Under the pieces are notes generated by a model. That model did not search any database. It was not told the DNA's origin and worked only from the letters and a program-made list of their open reading frames with translations. From Lachnospiraceae bacterium (GTDB lineage Bacteria > Bacillota > Clostridia > Lachnospirales > Lachnospiraceae), in the NCBI GenBank assembly GCA_017436865.1, contig JAFSCH010000017.1:1-64000 (forward strand): a stretch of 64,000 nucleotides of DNA, read 5' to 3'. This document shows, in pieces, positions 8,912-17,302 of this stretch. Position numbers and translations under genes: made by a program. Position 1 is the stretch's first letter. Each line of letters begins with the position of its first letter.

Positions 8912-11413
8912 TTGAATCCTAAGGAAGCGTTACAGCATGCGATTCATGATACCGAGCATGTAAGAAGAAATACCATAATTCAAATTGTAATAGCCACGCT
9001 TGCGTTCCTTTTGTTATGTTGTGTCTGGCCATTCGGGTTAGTACAGCGGCACACAGAGTCTGTTCAGCAGGCTTTTTCGCATGTAAATGAGATGCAAGGA
9101 GAAAGCTTTTCAGATACAGATAAAAAGTTGCAGGCCATTCGTTTTACGGGGAAGCATATCTATCAAATGATGGTTTATCTTTCTTGTCAGGAAGGATACA
9201 ATGCAAATCAGGACTATGTGTTGTTTCGATTGTATGATGATGGATTTTCCTGCGTTTATGAGGAAACACAAGGCTTTGGACTCCTTGAAAAAAGAAGAGG
9301 TTTTCTAGCTACTCCAGACATGGATGTGGATACCGGCAGAGATTATTATTATGAAGTGATTGTACCGGAGCAGGCAGTGGGAAGTCTTTTGGTACCAGTG
9401 GCTGATCGGACAAGCCTTGCACAGGAAGAGAATCAGATTCTTTATGTAGATGGTATTTATCGTGAAGATATTTCGTTGGTAACAGATTTTGATTATACAA
9501 AAAAACTTACCGTATTTCATGTAATAGGCTATGATTTACTGATTTTGATGATAGCAGTTTTGAGTTATGTTGGAGTTATCTGGTGTTTATACACGTTTGA
9601 AGAATATTTGGAACAGGCAGGCTATTATGGAAAGCGAGTGTTGACTGTTTTGGTAGCATTAGCAACAATTGGATTTTTTGCTTTTGCGGTTATCTTAAAC
9701 GGCTTTGGCGGAGAAATTGCAGACAGGGTTGTGTATACCATTGCTTCTGTAACAGCGCTTGCTTGGTTTTGGTGTGCAGTATGGATGGAAGGCAGAGGTA
9801 GAAGGGTTACTAAGCTTAGTGCAGACAGACAGGTTTCTTTAATTTGGCGTAACTATATTCAAACGGTTAGCTTCGCACTACTGTTTTATGCGCTTTGTCA
9901 GTATGTAAATGCAGACAGAGAATATTATCACTTTACCAATACCAGATGGATGTTACTTTTCCTTGGAATTGCTTTTTTGATGATCTATACCGAAAAAGAG
10001 TTATGCAATTATATGAGCGGAATATGGTTGGTGATTGGACTTATTGGTTCTGTTATTTATTGCAATGGTATAGAAGGTGAACAGGAATACTATCTTGCAA
10101 AGCTAGCGGCAGGAGTGGTGGTTGTCTGGGGGCTAGTGATCATTCATCTGCTCAGACATATTAAAAAAGATTTTTGGAAGACAATAGACTGGCCAACTTT
10201 TGTGATATGGTTCGTTTTTCTTGTGTTTATGTGGGTTAATCGCTTTGATAAAGTGTGGGTATTTGTTGCAATATTACCATTTCTCACCTTGTTATTTATG
10301 AATCTAAACGCTGGAGGAAAGAGTCGTTTGCTGAAAAACTTCACAAATGGAATTTTGCTAAGTTTTGGCTTTGTAATGCTGTTTTGTCTTATGCATAGAC
10401 CATATCATTATTGGATGCGATACCGTTATAATGGAATCTTCCATACCGTGGCGTGTACCGGTATGTATCTTGTGGTAGTATCAGGAGCGATCGTTGGAAA
10501 GTTGTATGGAAAGTGGAAAGATGGCAAAAAACTGTTGCAGAGTGGTAGGACAGAGCTGTTTTTGCTTGCAGCGGTAGTAACAAATATTCTGTTGTCAATG
10601 TCAAGGACTGCAATACTGACTTTTGTGGTAAATGTGATATTGGTAGTGCTATTGGCGGCTGTATCTTATCGAAAAGAATGGAAACAGATTTTGAAAGAGC
10701 TATGTCTTGTAGGGGCAGTGATTGCTATTAGCTTTCCTTTGATGTATTCTATCATCAGAGTTGTTCCGGCGGTTGTAAATGAACCGGTTCGATATGAGAT
10801 AGAACCGCAGGATAGATATTTTATGATCTATGAAGGTGACAAGGTTAATTCTGATAAATATATGACGATAAGACGTTATTTTGAAGTGTTTTCCGGTAGA
10901 TTCGACTCGGGAGAAGATGCACGTAGTAATAGCGACAAAGAGGATACCTTGCTTTTGGCATACATAGGCAAGGGGGCATTACCAGTAGATTACTCAGCTG
11001 TTGAGGCAGATAGCGAAGCACCAGCCCAGCAAACCGATATGTCAAATGGACGTTTTGATATTTTTAAGGATTATATAAAGAATATTACCTTTAAAGGACA
11101 TGAAAAAATGGCGCTTGAGAAGGAGGGATATTCGCATACACATGCACATAATTCCTATATCCAGGTTGCTTATGATTTTGGAATGATTGCGGGAATCGCA
11201 TTTTTAGCGTTATGTGCATTAACGTTGTGGAAAGCGATGATGCTTGCTTTTCATTATGGAAAGAATTACAGCATTTATTTTGTACCGTTTTCTTTGATTG
11301 TGGTATTTGGTTTTATTAGCTTAACAGAGTGGGCATTTCATCCATGTATTCCGGCGGGATTTGCATTTTTATTTGTGCAGATGCTACTCATGCAGAAACC
11401 ATGGAAGAAGTAG
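8912..11413 (+). CDS. O-antigen ligase/polymerase family membrane protein (Wzy/WaaL-like)
   Basis: An 833-residue polytopic protein. The C-terminal third carries SRTAILTFVV and the THAHNSYIQVAYDFG motif near residue 742, typical of the Wzy_C/O-antigen ligase family, whose members polymerise or transfer lipid-linked glycans outside the membrane. It is much larger than a usual 400-450 residue ligase: an external N-terminal domain of about 180 residues follows the first helix, and a long loop precedes the HAHNSY motif. TTG 8912 is taken as the start, with AGAAGG at 8898-8903 eight bases upstream. A TTG at 8861 is also in frame but lacks a site. Polymerase and ligase activities cannot be told apart from sequence. 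Confidence 0.8.
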   Translation: MNPKEALQHAIHDTEHVRRNTIIQIVIATLAFLLLCCVWPFGLVQRHTESVQQAFSHVNEMQGESFSDTDKKLQAIRFTGKHIYQMMVYLSCQEGYNANQDYVLFRLYDDGFSCVYEETQGFGLLEKRRGFLATPDMDVDTGRDYYYEVIVPEQAVGSLLVPVADRTSLAQEENQILYVDGIYREDISLVTDFDYTKKLTVFHVIGYDLLILMIAVLSYVGVIWCLYTFEEYLEQAGYYGKRVLTVLVALATIGFFAFAVILNGFGGEIADRVVYTIASVTALAWFWCAVWMEGRGRRVTKLSADRQVSLIWRNYIQTVSFALLFYALCQYVNADREYYHFTNTRWMLLFLGIAFLMIYTEKELCNYMSGIWLVIGLIGSVIYCNGIEGEQEYYLAKLAAGVVVVWGLVIIHLLRHIKKDFWKTIDWPTFVIWFVFLVFMWVNRFDKVWVFVAILPFLTLLFMNLNAGGKSRLLKNFTNGILLSFGFVMLFCLMHRPYHYWMRYRYNGIFHTVACTGMYLVVVSGAIVGKLYGKWKDGKKLLQSGRTELFLLAAVVTNILLSMSRTAILTFVVNVILVVLLAAVSYRKEWKQILKELCLVGAVIAISFPLMYSIIRVVPAVVNEPVRYEIEPQDRYFMIYEGDKVNSDKYMTIRRYFEVFSGRFDSGEDARSNSDKEDTLLLAYIGKGALPVDYSAVEADSEAPAQQTDMSNGRFDIFKDYIKNITFKGHEKMALEKEGYSHTHAHNSYIQVAYDFGMIAGIAFLALCALTLWKAMMLAFHYGKNYSIYFVPFSLIVVFGFISLTEWAFHPCIPAGFAFLFVQMLLMQKPWKK

Positions 11414-11424
11414 AAGGAGTAATT

Positions 11425-13290
11425 ATGAAACTGTTGTATCAAATGAATAAACAATTAATACACAGAAGAATCGTGTTGGTATTAATAGATATTATGATGG
11501 TCTGCATAGCAAGCATAGCGCCATTGTGGTTTCGATTTGCGATTGAGAGTGAAATGATTCCTAAGATATATTTGAATGCGGCATGGAATACGATCGTAGT
11601 CAATATAATTGTAACATTAATTGTATTCTATATATTTAGGTTATATCATAGTCTGTGGGCATTTGCAGGAACAGCGGAGGCGCAGAATATTGTGGCAGCG
11701 TGTTCTTTATGTGCAGTATTGAATTTTTGTACTTTTCAAATCATGAGACTTCCGATTCCAAGAAGTTACTATTTTATCTATGCTATGGTTTTGACCGTAA
11801 TTACGACTGCGGTACGTTTTTCTTATCGTATTCTTCGGGGAATCAAGCATAAGCAGAAGAATAAGAAAAATGAAATCAAGGTTATGGTGATTGGTGCCGG
11901 AGAAGCAGCAAATACCGTAATCAAAGAGATTGTAAATAGTAATTACAGTACGATGACCATTAAGTGTATTATTGATGATAATGCGATGAAATGGGGACGT
12001 TTTATTCAGGGCATCAAGATTGTTGGCGGACGTAATAAGATTGTGGAATATGCAGCATTTTATGGTGTAGATGAGATTATTATTGCAATTCCGTCTGCAA
12101 GCAGAGCAACGATGAAGGAGTTGGTAGAGATTTGTCAGGAGACAAATTGTAAGCTAAGAACGTTGCCTGGTATTTATCAGCTTGTAAATGGTGAAGTAAA
12201 TGTAAGTAAGCTTCGTGATGTAGATGTCGAGGATTTATTAGGTAGAGATCCGATTAAGGTTGATCTTGATTCTATCATGAACTATGTAAGGGATAAGGTT
12301 GTATTGGTTACCGGTGGTGGTGGTTCCATTGGTAGTGAGCTTTGTAGACAGATAGCAGGTCATAATCCAAAACAGCTTATTATCGTAGATATTTATGAAA
12401 ACAATGCTTATGATATTCAACAGGAATTGAAATATAAACATCCATATCTGGATTTGGTTGTATTGATTGCATCTGTGCGGAATACCAATCGAATGAATAG
12501 TATTATGGAAGAGTATCATCCGGATATTGTGTATCATGCAGCAGCACATAAGCATGTGCCACTGATGGAGGAGAGTCCGAATGAAGCGATTAAGAATAAC
12601 GTCTTTGGTACATGGAAGACTGCGCAGGCAGCAGTACAGAATGGTGTTAAAAAGTTTGTTATGATTTCAACGGATAAGGCGGTAAATCCTACTAATATTA
12701 TGGGTGCTTCCAAGCGTATTTGTGAAATGATTATTCAGACCTATAATAGACATTATGATACAGAATTTGTGGCAGTTCGTTTTGGTAATGTACTTGGTAG
12801 TAATGGAAGTGTCATTCCTTTATTTAAGAGACAGATTTTAGAGGGAGGACCGGTAACGGTTACTCATCCCGATATTATTCGTTATTTTATGACCATCCCG
12901 GAGGCAGTATCTCTCGTATTGCAGGCAGGCGTTTATGCCAAGGGCGGTGAGATTTTTGTTCTTGATATGGGGGAACCGGTCAGAATTCTTGATTTGGCTA
13001 AGAATTTAATTCGTCTATCCGGTTACAAGGTGGACGAAGATATCAAGATTGAATTCACAGGACTTCGTCCTGGTGAGAAGCTTTATGAAGAGCTTCTGAT
13101 GAATGAAGAAGGACTTACGGATACAGAGAATAAACTGATTCATATTGGAAAGCCGATTGTGTTTGATGAAACAAAGTTTTTTGTACAGCTCAATGAGTTG
13201 AAAAAGGAAGTAGAAAAGGAATGTTCCGATGTCAGACCACTGATAAAGGAAATTGTTCCAACTTATGTACCACGTAAGAAATCAATGTAA
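11425..13290 (+). CDS. pglF: UDP-GlcNAc 4,6-dehydratase, PglF/WbpM/CapD family
   Basis: A 621-residue membrane-anchored dehydratase. Residues 1-140 contain about four transmembrane helices. A first Rossmann-like domain begins at IKVMVIGAGEAA (about 151). The catalytic extended SDR domain begins with the NAD loop TGGGGSIGS (296-304) and has ISTDKAVNPTNIMGASK (414-430). The TDK triad variant replaces the usual Tyr, as in PglF and WbpM. It should make UDP-2-acetamido-2,6-dideoxy-4-keto-glucose for the adjacent aminotransferase. The start is ATG 11425 after AAGGAG; an upstream in-frame ATG at 11329 would lie inside the previous gene. It heads a Pgl-like block (dehydratase, aminotransferase, phosphosugar transferase). 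Confidence 0.9.
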   Translation: MKLLYQMNKQLIHRRIVLVLIDIMMVCIASIAPLWFRFAIESEMIPKIYLNAAWNTIVVNIIVTLIVFYIFRLYHSLWAFAGTAEAQNIVAACSLCAVLNFCTFQIMRLPIPRSYYFIYAMVLTVITTAVRFSYRILRGIKHKQKNKKNEIKVMVIGAGEAANTVIKEIVNSNYSTMTIKCIIDDNAMKWGRFIQGIKIVGGRNKIVEYAAFYGVDEIIIAIPSASRATMKELVEICQETNCKLRTLPGIYQLVNGEVNVSKLRDVDVEDLLGRDPIKVDLDSIMNYVRDKVVLVTGGGGSIGSELCRQIAGHNPKQLIIVDIYENNAYDIQQELKYKHPYLDLVVLIASVRNTNRMNSIMEEYHPDIVYHAAAHKHVPLMEESPNEAIKNNVFGTWKTAQAAVQNGVKKFVMISTDKAVNPTNIMGASKRICEMIIQTYNRHYDTEFVAVRFGNVLGSNGSVIPLFKRQILEGGPVTVTHPDIIRYFMTIPEAVSLVLQAGVYAKGGEIFVLDMGEPVRILDLAKNLIRLSGYKVDEDIKIEFTGLRPGEKLYEELLMNEEGLTDTENKLIHIGKPIVFDETKFFVQLNELKKEVEKECSDVRPLIKEIVPTYVPRKKSM

Positions 13291-13306
13291 ATGGAGGAAA
13301 ACAGCA

Positions 13307-14443
13307 ATGGCAGAGCAAAAGAAGAGAATCTATTTATCTTGTCCAACGATGCATGGAGAAGAGCAGAAGTTTGTTCAGGAAGCATTTGATACGAATTGGG
13401 TAGCGCCACTTGGACCAAATGTAACAAAGTTTGAAGAAGAAATGGCGGCTTATACAGGATGCGGGCACGCGGCGGCATTAAGCGCAGGTACAGCGGCGAT
13501 TCATTTAGCAATCAAGCTTCTTGGAATTAAGCAGGATGATGTGGTATTTGTATCGTCTCTTACTTTTTCTGCGACCTGTAATCCGATTTGCTATGAAAAG
13601 GCAAAGCCAGTATTTATTGATTCAGAACCTGATACATGGAATATGTCTCCGAAGGCATTAAGAAAGGCTTTCGAGAAGTATCCGAATCCAAAGGCAGTAA
13701 TTGTGGTTCATTTGTACGGAACACCGGCAAAATTAGATGAGATTATGGAAATCTGTGCAGAGCATAATGTGCCATTGATTGAAGATGCGGCAGAATCCTT
13801 AGGCTCTACCTATAAAGGTCAGATGACAGGTACCTTTGGACGTATCGGTATCTATTCCTTTAATGGAAATAAGATTATCACGACTTCAGGTGGTGGTATG
13901 ATGGTGTCTAAGGAAGAGGCGTTGACCAAAGAGGCAACCAACCTTGCGACACAGGCAAGAGATGCAGCAAGACATTATCAGCATTCTAAGATTGGTTATA
14001 ACTACAGAATGAGTAATGTTGTTGCAGGTATTGGACGAGGACAGCTCTTACATATGGAGGAGCATAAGAGTATAAAGAATGCGATTTATAAGCAGTATAC
14101 GGATGCTTTTTCAGATATGGAGGATATTTCCATGAATCCGATGAATCCGGATGGTGATGCCAATAACTGGTTAAGCTGTATCCTGTTAAAAGAAGGCTGT
14201 AAGGTAACACCAAATCAGATTATGGATGCTTTGGAAGCAGAGAATATTGAGTCCAGACCAATCTGGAAGCCAATGAATCTGCAGCCGGTATTTGCTGACT
14301 GTGATTTTTTCAATCACAATGATGAAGGAATCAGTGTGGGTGAAGACATCTTTAACAGAGGTGTGTGTATGCCAAGTGATATTAAAAATACACCAGAGGA
14401 TATGGAACTGATTATCCAGACAGTTCGTAAGCTTTTTGTGTAA
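13307..14443 (+). CDS. pglE: PglE-type UDP-4-amino-sugar aminotransferase (DegT family)
   Basis: A 378-residue PLP enzyme that should aminate the 4-keto product of the preceding dehydratase to give UDP-4-amino-4,6-dideoxy-GlcNAc. IYLSCPTMHGEEQKFVQEAF and NWVAPLGPNV at the N-terminus are typical of the PglE/EpsN group. EDAAESLGSTYKG carries the cofactor Asp, and the PLP lysine is Lys189 in SFNGNKIITTSGGG. ATG 13307 follows a GGAGG site ten bases upstream; the longer in-frame version starting at 13253 would overlap pglF. It is the second of three different DegT aminotransferases in the window, each probably specific for a different sugar. Confidence 0.9.
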   Translation: MAEQKKRIYLSCPTMHGEEQKFVQEAFDTNWVAPLGPNVTKFEEEMAAYTGCGHAAALSAGTAAIHLAIKLLGIKQDDVVFVSSLTFSATCNPICYEKAKPVFIDSEPDTWNMSPKALRKAFEKYPNPKAVIVVHLYGTPAKLDEIMEICAEHNVPLIEDAAESLGSTYKGQMTGTFGRIGIYSFNGNKIITTSGGGMMVSKEEALTKEATNLATQARDAARHYQHSKIGYNYRMSNVVAGIGRGQLLHMEEHKSIKNAIYKQYTDAFSDMEDISMNPMNPDGDANNWLSCILLKEGCKVTPNQIMDALEAENIESRPIWKPMNLQPVFADCDFFNHNDEGISVGEDIFNRGVCMPSDIKNTPEDMELIIQTVRKLFV

Positions 14444-14463
14444 GAGAAGGGATAGGGAAACCT

Positions 14464-15120
14464 ATGTATCGTAAGTATATAAAGAGATTGTTAGATATTG
14501 TGATTTCATTGACAGCACTTGTTGTATTGAGTCCGATTTTACTCGTTGTGGCGATTTTAGTGCGCTGTAAGCTTGGTTCACCGGTTATTTTTCATCAACA
14601 AAGACCGGGGTATAATGAGGAGATTTTCAAGCTGTGTAAATTTCGTACAATGACAGATGAAAGAGATGAGAACGGGGAACTGTTACCGGATGCGGTGAGA
14701 CTCACAAAGTTTGGAAGAATGCTTCGTGCAACAAGTCTGGATGAATTGCCGGAGCTTTGGAATATTTTAAAGGGCGATATGAGTTTAATCGGTCCAAGAC
14801 CACTACTTGTAAGTTATTTACCTTATTACACAAAGGAAGAGAAGCTTCGTCATACAGTAAGACCGGGACTTACGGGATTAGCACAAGTCAGTGGAAGAAA
14901 CCTTCTTGACTGGGATAAACGGTTTGCGACAGATGTGGAATATGTCAGAAACCTGACGTTTGCAATGGATGTGAAAATTTTCTTTCTCACGATAAAGAAG
15001 GTATTTGTACGTGAAAATATTGAAGTAGATACCAATCAGGTAGAAGGAAATTTTGCGGAAATCAGAAAAGCAAAGATGGAAGCTGCCGATCAGCACAAAG
15101 AGGGGCAGGAAGCGAATTAA
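14464..15120 (+). CDS. pglC: PglC-type polyprenyl phosphate phosphosugar transferase
   Basis: A 218-residue monotopic phosphoglycosyl transferase that starts the lipid-linked glycan by moving a phospho-amino sugar (diNAcBac or a relative) to polyprenyl phosphate. The single N-terminal re-entrant helix has the Ser23-Pro24 break, and the catalytic Asp93-Glu94 dyad is in SLDELPELWN, numbering that coincides with Campylobacter PglC. KFRTM, GDMSLIGPRP and VRPGLTGLAQVSGR are the other family motifs. It is the minimal-length type, without the extra helices of WcaJ. It lies directly after the PglE gene. The C-terminal tail (about 190-218) is extra and charged. Confidence 0.92.
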   Translation: MYRKYIKRLLDIVISLTALVVLSPILLVVAILVRCKLGSPVIFHQQRPGYNEEIFKLCKFRTMTDERDENGELLPDAVRLTKFGRMLRATSLDELPELWNILKGDMSLIGPRPLLVSYLPYYTKEEKLRHTVRPGLTGLAQVSGRNLLDWDKRFATDVEYVRNLTFAMDVKIFFLTIKKVFVRENIEVDTNQVEGNFAEIRKAKMEAADQHKEGQEAN

Positions 15121-15137
15121 GAAAGAAGAGGTAAACT

Positions 15138-16112
15138 ATGAATCTGTTGATTTTAAGCTGTGGTACAAGAGATAAGGTAGTACAGTACTTTAAAAAAGCA
15201 TTCGGAGGCGAAGGAAAGGTAATCTGTACAGATTGTAGTCCTTATGCACCAGCATTGTATGAAGCTGATGTTCATTATATTGTACCGAGAATCACAGAAC
15301 CAGGATATATCGATACTATTTTTGATATTTGTCGTAAGGAAAATATCACAGGAGTGTTGTCTTTGATTGATCCGGAGCTTTCCCTGATTGCAAAGCATGA
15401 AGAGGATTTTCAAAAGCTCGGTGTCACAGTGATTGAATCCTCTTATGAACTGTGTGAGAGAACACTGAATAAGTGGGAAATGTATTGCTGGATGAAAGAG
15501 CATGGTTATGCATGTGCAAAGTCATATATTACTTTGGAGTCTTTCTATGAGGATTTAGATAAGGGAGAAGTTTCTTTTCCGGTGTTTGTGAAGCCAATGA
15601 AGGGAAGTGCAAGTTTGCATATTTCTAAGGCAGAAGACAAGGAAACGGTGGAATTACTGTTTTCTCATGGCGAACAAATGATGATTCAGGAATTTATGAC
15701 TGGACAGGAAATCGGTGCAGATGTGTATATTGACTTGATTAGTAACGAGATCGTTTCCATTTTTACCAAGAAGAAGCTGGTTATGCGTGCAGGAGAAACA
15801 GATAAGGCAATTTCTTTCCGTGATGAAAAACTTTTTATGGAAATAGAGAAGTTTGTGCAAGAAAATGGTTTCCGTGGACAGATTGATATTGATATTTTTG
15901 AACAGAATGGAACTTATTATTTTTCAGAGGTAAATCCAAGATTTGGTGGAGGTTATCCTCATGCATATGAATGTGGGGCAGACCATATGACTTTGATAAA
16001 GAACAACCTTGCGGGCGTGGCTAATCGGAAGCAGGTTGGCAGTTACGCAGTGAATAAGGTTATGATGAAGTATAATGAAGTTATGCTGGTTGATGGCATA
16101 GATCATCCATAA
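15138..16112 (+). CDS. ATP-grasp family ligase
   Basis: A 324-residue protein with the ATP-grasp layout of carbamoyl-phosphate-synthase-like ligases. The N-terminal pre-ATP-grasp domain begins NLLILSCGTRDKVVQYF. Then follow PVFVKPMKGSASLHI (ATP-binding lysine), MIQEFMTGQEIGADVY, and the metal-binding EVNPRFGGGYPHAYECG. It is placed immediately after PglF/E/C genes, where Campylobacter and Bacillus eps clusters carry the acetyltransferase PglD/EpsM. No hexapeptide acetyltransferase is present here. It may join a carboxylate such as an amino acid to the 4-amino group of the sugar (inference). The real substrate is unknown; ATP-grasp enzymes form amide or thioester bonds to many acceptors. Confidence 0.85.
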   Translation: MNLLILSCGTRDKVVQYFKKAFGGEGKVICTDCSPYAPALYEADVHYIVPRITEPGYIDTIFDICRKENITGVLSLIDPELSLIAKHEEDFQKLGVTVIESSYELCERTLNKWEMYCWMKEHGYACAKSYITLESFYEDLDKGEVSFPVFVKPMKGSASLHISKAEDKETVELLFSHGEQMMIQEFMTGQEIGADVYIDLISNEIVSIFTKKKLVMRAGETDKAISFRDEKLFMEIEKFVQENGFRGQIDIDIFEQNGTYYFSEVNPRFGGGYPHAYECGADHMTLIKNNLAGVANRKQVGSYAVNKVMMKYNEVMLVDGIDHP

Positions 16113-16128
16113 ACGGAAGGACAAACGT

Positions 16129-17217
16129 ATGAAAAAGGTATTAATCCTTGCAAATTCAGCAAGTGGATTATATGATTTTAGAAATGAATTGCTGTTGAAG
16201 CTGTTAGAGAGGTATGAGGTACATGTAAGTCTTCCGGATGCGGAGAAAGTACCGCAGCTTGCTATAGAAGGATGTCAGATACATCATACTCCGATTGATA
16301 GGCGTGGAGTAAATCCGGTTAAGGATATGAGCTTATTGTTTTCCTATTGGAAATTAATAAGTAAGATAAAGCCTGATGTGGTTCTGACCTATACGATTAA
16401 ACCAAATATTTATGGCAATCTGTGTTGTAGATTAAAACGAATTCCATATATTGCGAATATTACAGGGCTTGGCTCGGTATTTGAAAATGGTGGCATGGTT
16501 CAAAAGATAGTAGTTCTTTTGTATAAGCTTTCATTAAAAAAAGCTTCCTGTATTTTCTTTCAAAATAAGAAAAATCAAGAAATCTTTGAACAGCATGGCA
16601 TCTATGGAAAAAAGGCAAGGTTGGTGCCGGGTTCAGGAGTAAATCTTGACAGACACACGTTTGAGGAATATTCTTCTAAAGAGGAGAAAATGATATTCCT
16701 ATATGTTGGAAGAGTCATGAAGGAGAAGGGAATCGAGGAGCTTCTCTATGCAGCGAAGGTTCTTTGTGAGGAAAATCATCAGGTAATCTTCCGATTGGTA
16801 GGTAATTATGAGGAAGATTATAAGGACATAGTGGAACAGTATGAAAAGCAAGGAATTTTGGAACTGATAGGATATCAGAAAGAGATACACCCCTATTATA
16901 AAGAGGCTGCAGCAGTGTTGATGCCAAGCTATCATGAAGGTATGTCAAATGTAATCCTAGAAGCAAGTGCGACTGGAAGACCGGTTTTGGCATCGAATAT
17001 TCCAGGATGTCAGGAGGGCTTTGAGGATGGCATTACAGGATTTGGGTTTCCGCCAAGAGATAAAGAAGCGTTATTGGAAGCGCTTAGAAAGTTCGTGAAG
17101 CTTTCTGAGGATGAAAGAGCGCAGATGGGCAAAAACGCTAGAGCAAAGATGGAACGCGAATTTGACCGTAAACAGGTAGTGAACGCCTATGTGGAAGAGA
17201 TTAAGGGAATAAAATAG
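16129..17217 (+). CDS. GT4 glycosyltransferase, PglA-like
   Basis: A 362-residue retaining GT-B glycosyltransferase. The N-terminal domain has KVLILANSASGLYDFRNELL and TYTIKPNIYGNL, and ITGLGSVFENGG, a combination typical of PglA-like enzymes that add the second sugar (GalNAc-type) to an undecaprenyl-diphosphate amino sugar. The C-terminal GT4 domain has YVGRVMKEKGIEELL and the donor-binding MPSYHEGMSNVILEASATGRPVLAS. Its place after PglC supports a second-step role; the donor is not shown by sequence. The gene begins just after CATAAACGGAA (16108-16118), the same word found in the loops of the downstream hairpin elements. Confidence 0.85.
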   Translation: MKKVLILANSASGLYDFRNELLLKLLERYEVHVSLPDAEKVPQLAIEGCQIHHTPIDRRGVNPVKDMSLLFSYWKLISKIKPDVVLTYTIKPNIYGNLCCRLKRIPYIANITGLGSVFENGGMVQKIVVLLYKLSLKKASCIFFQNKKNQEIFEQHGIYGKKARLVPGSGVNLDRHTFEEYSSKEEKMIFLYVGRVMKEKGIEELLYAAKVLCEENHQVIFRLVGNYEEDYKDIVEQYEKQGILELIGYQKEIHPYYKEAAAVLMPSYHEGMSNVILEASATGRPVLASNIPGCQEGFEDGITGFGFPPRDKEALLEALRKFVKLSEDERAQMGKNARAKMEREFDRKQVVNAYVEEIKGIK

Positions 17218-17222
17218 TAAGC

Positions 17223-17285
17223 AAATCATAGAAAGAACATGATTTACAAATAAAGGAAACATAGAGTATAGTGCAAATGCTATAC
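17223..17285 (+). other. Two small hairpins in the gap before the dehydrogenase gene
   Basis: AAATCAT (17223-17229) pairs with ATGATTT (17239-17245), and GTATAG (17266-17271) pairs with CTATAC (17280-17285). Neither is followed by a T-run, so they are not standard terminators. The paired arrangement resembles, without sequence identity, the double-hairpin elements at later junctions. The ribosome site AGGAG follows. Confidence 0.4.
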
Positions 17286-17302
17286 GCAGATAGGAGAAAA
17301 AT

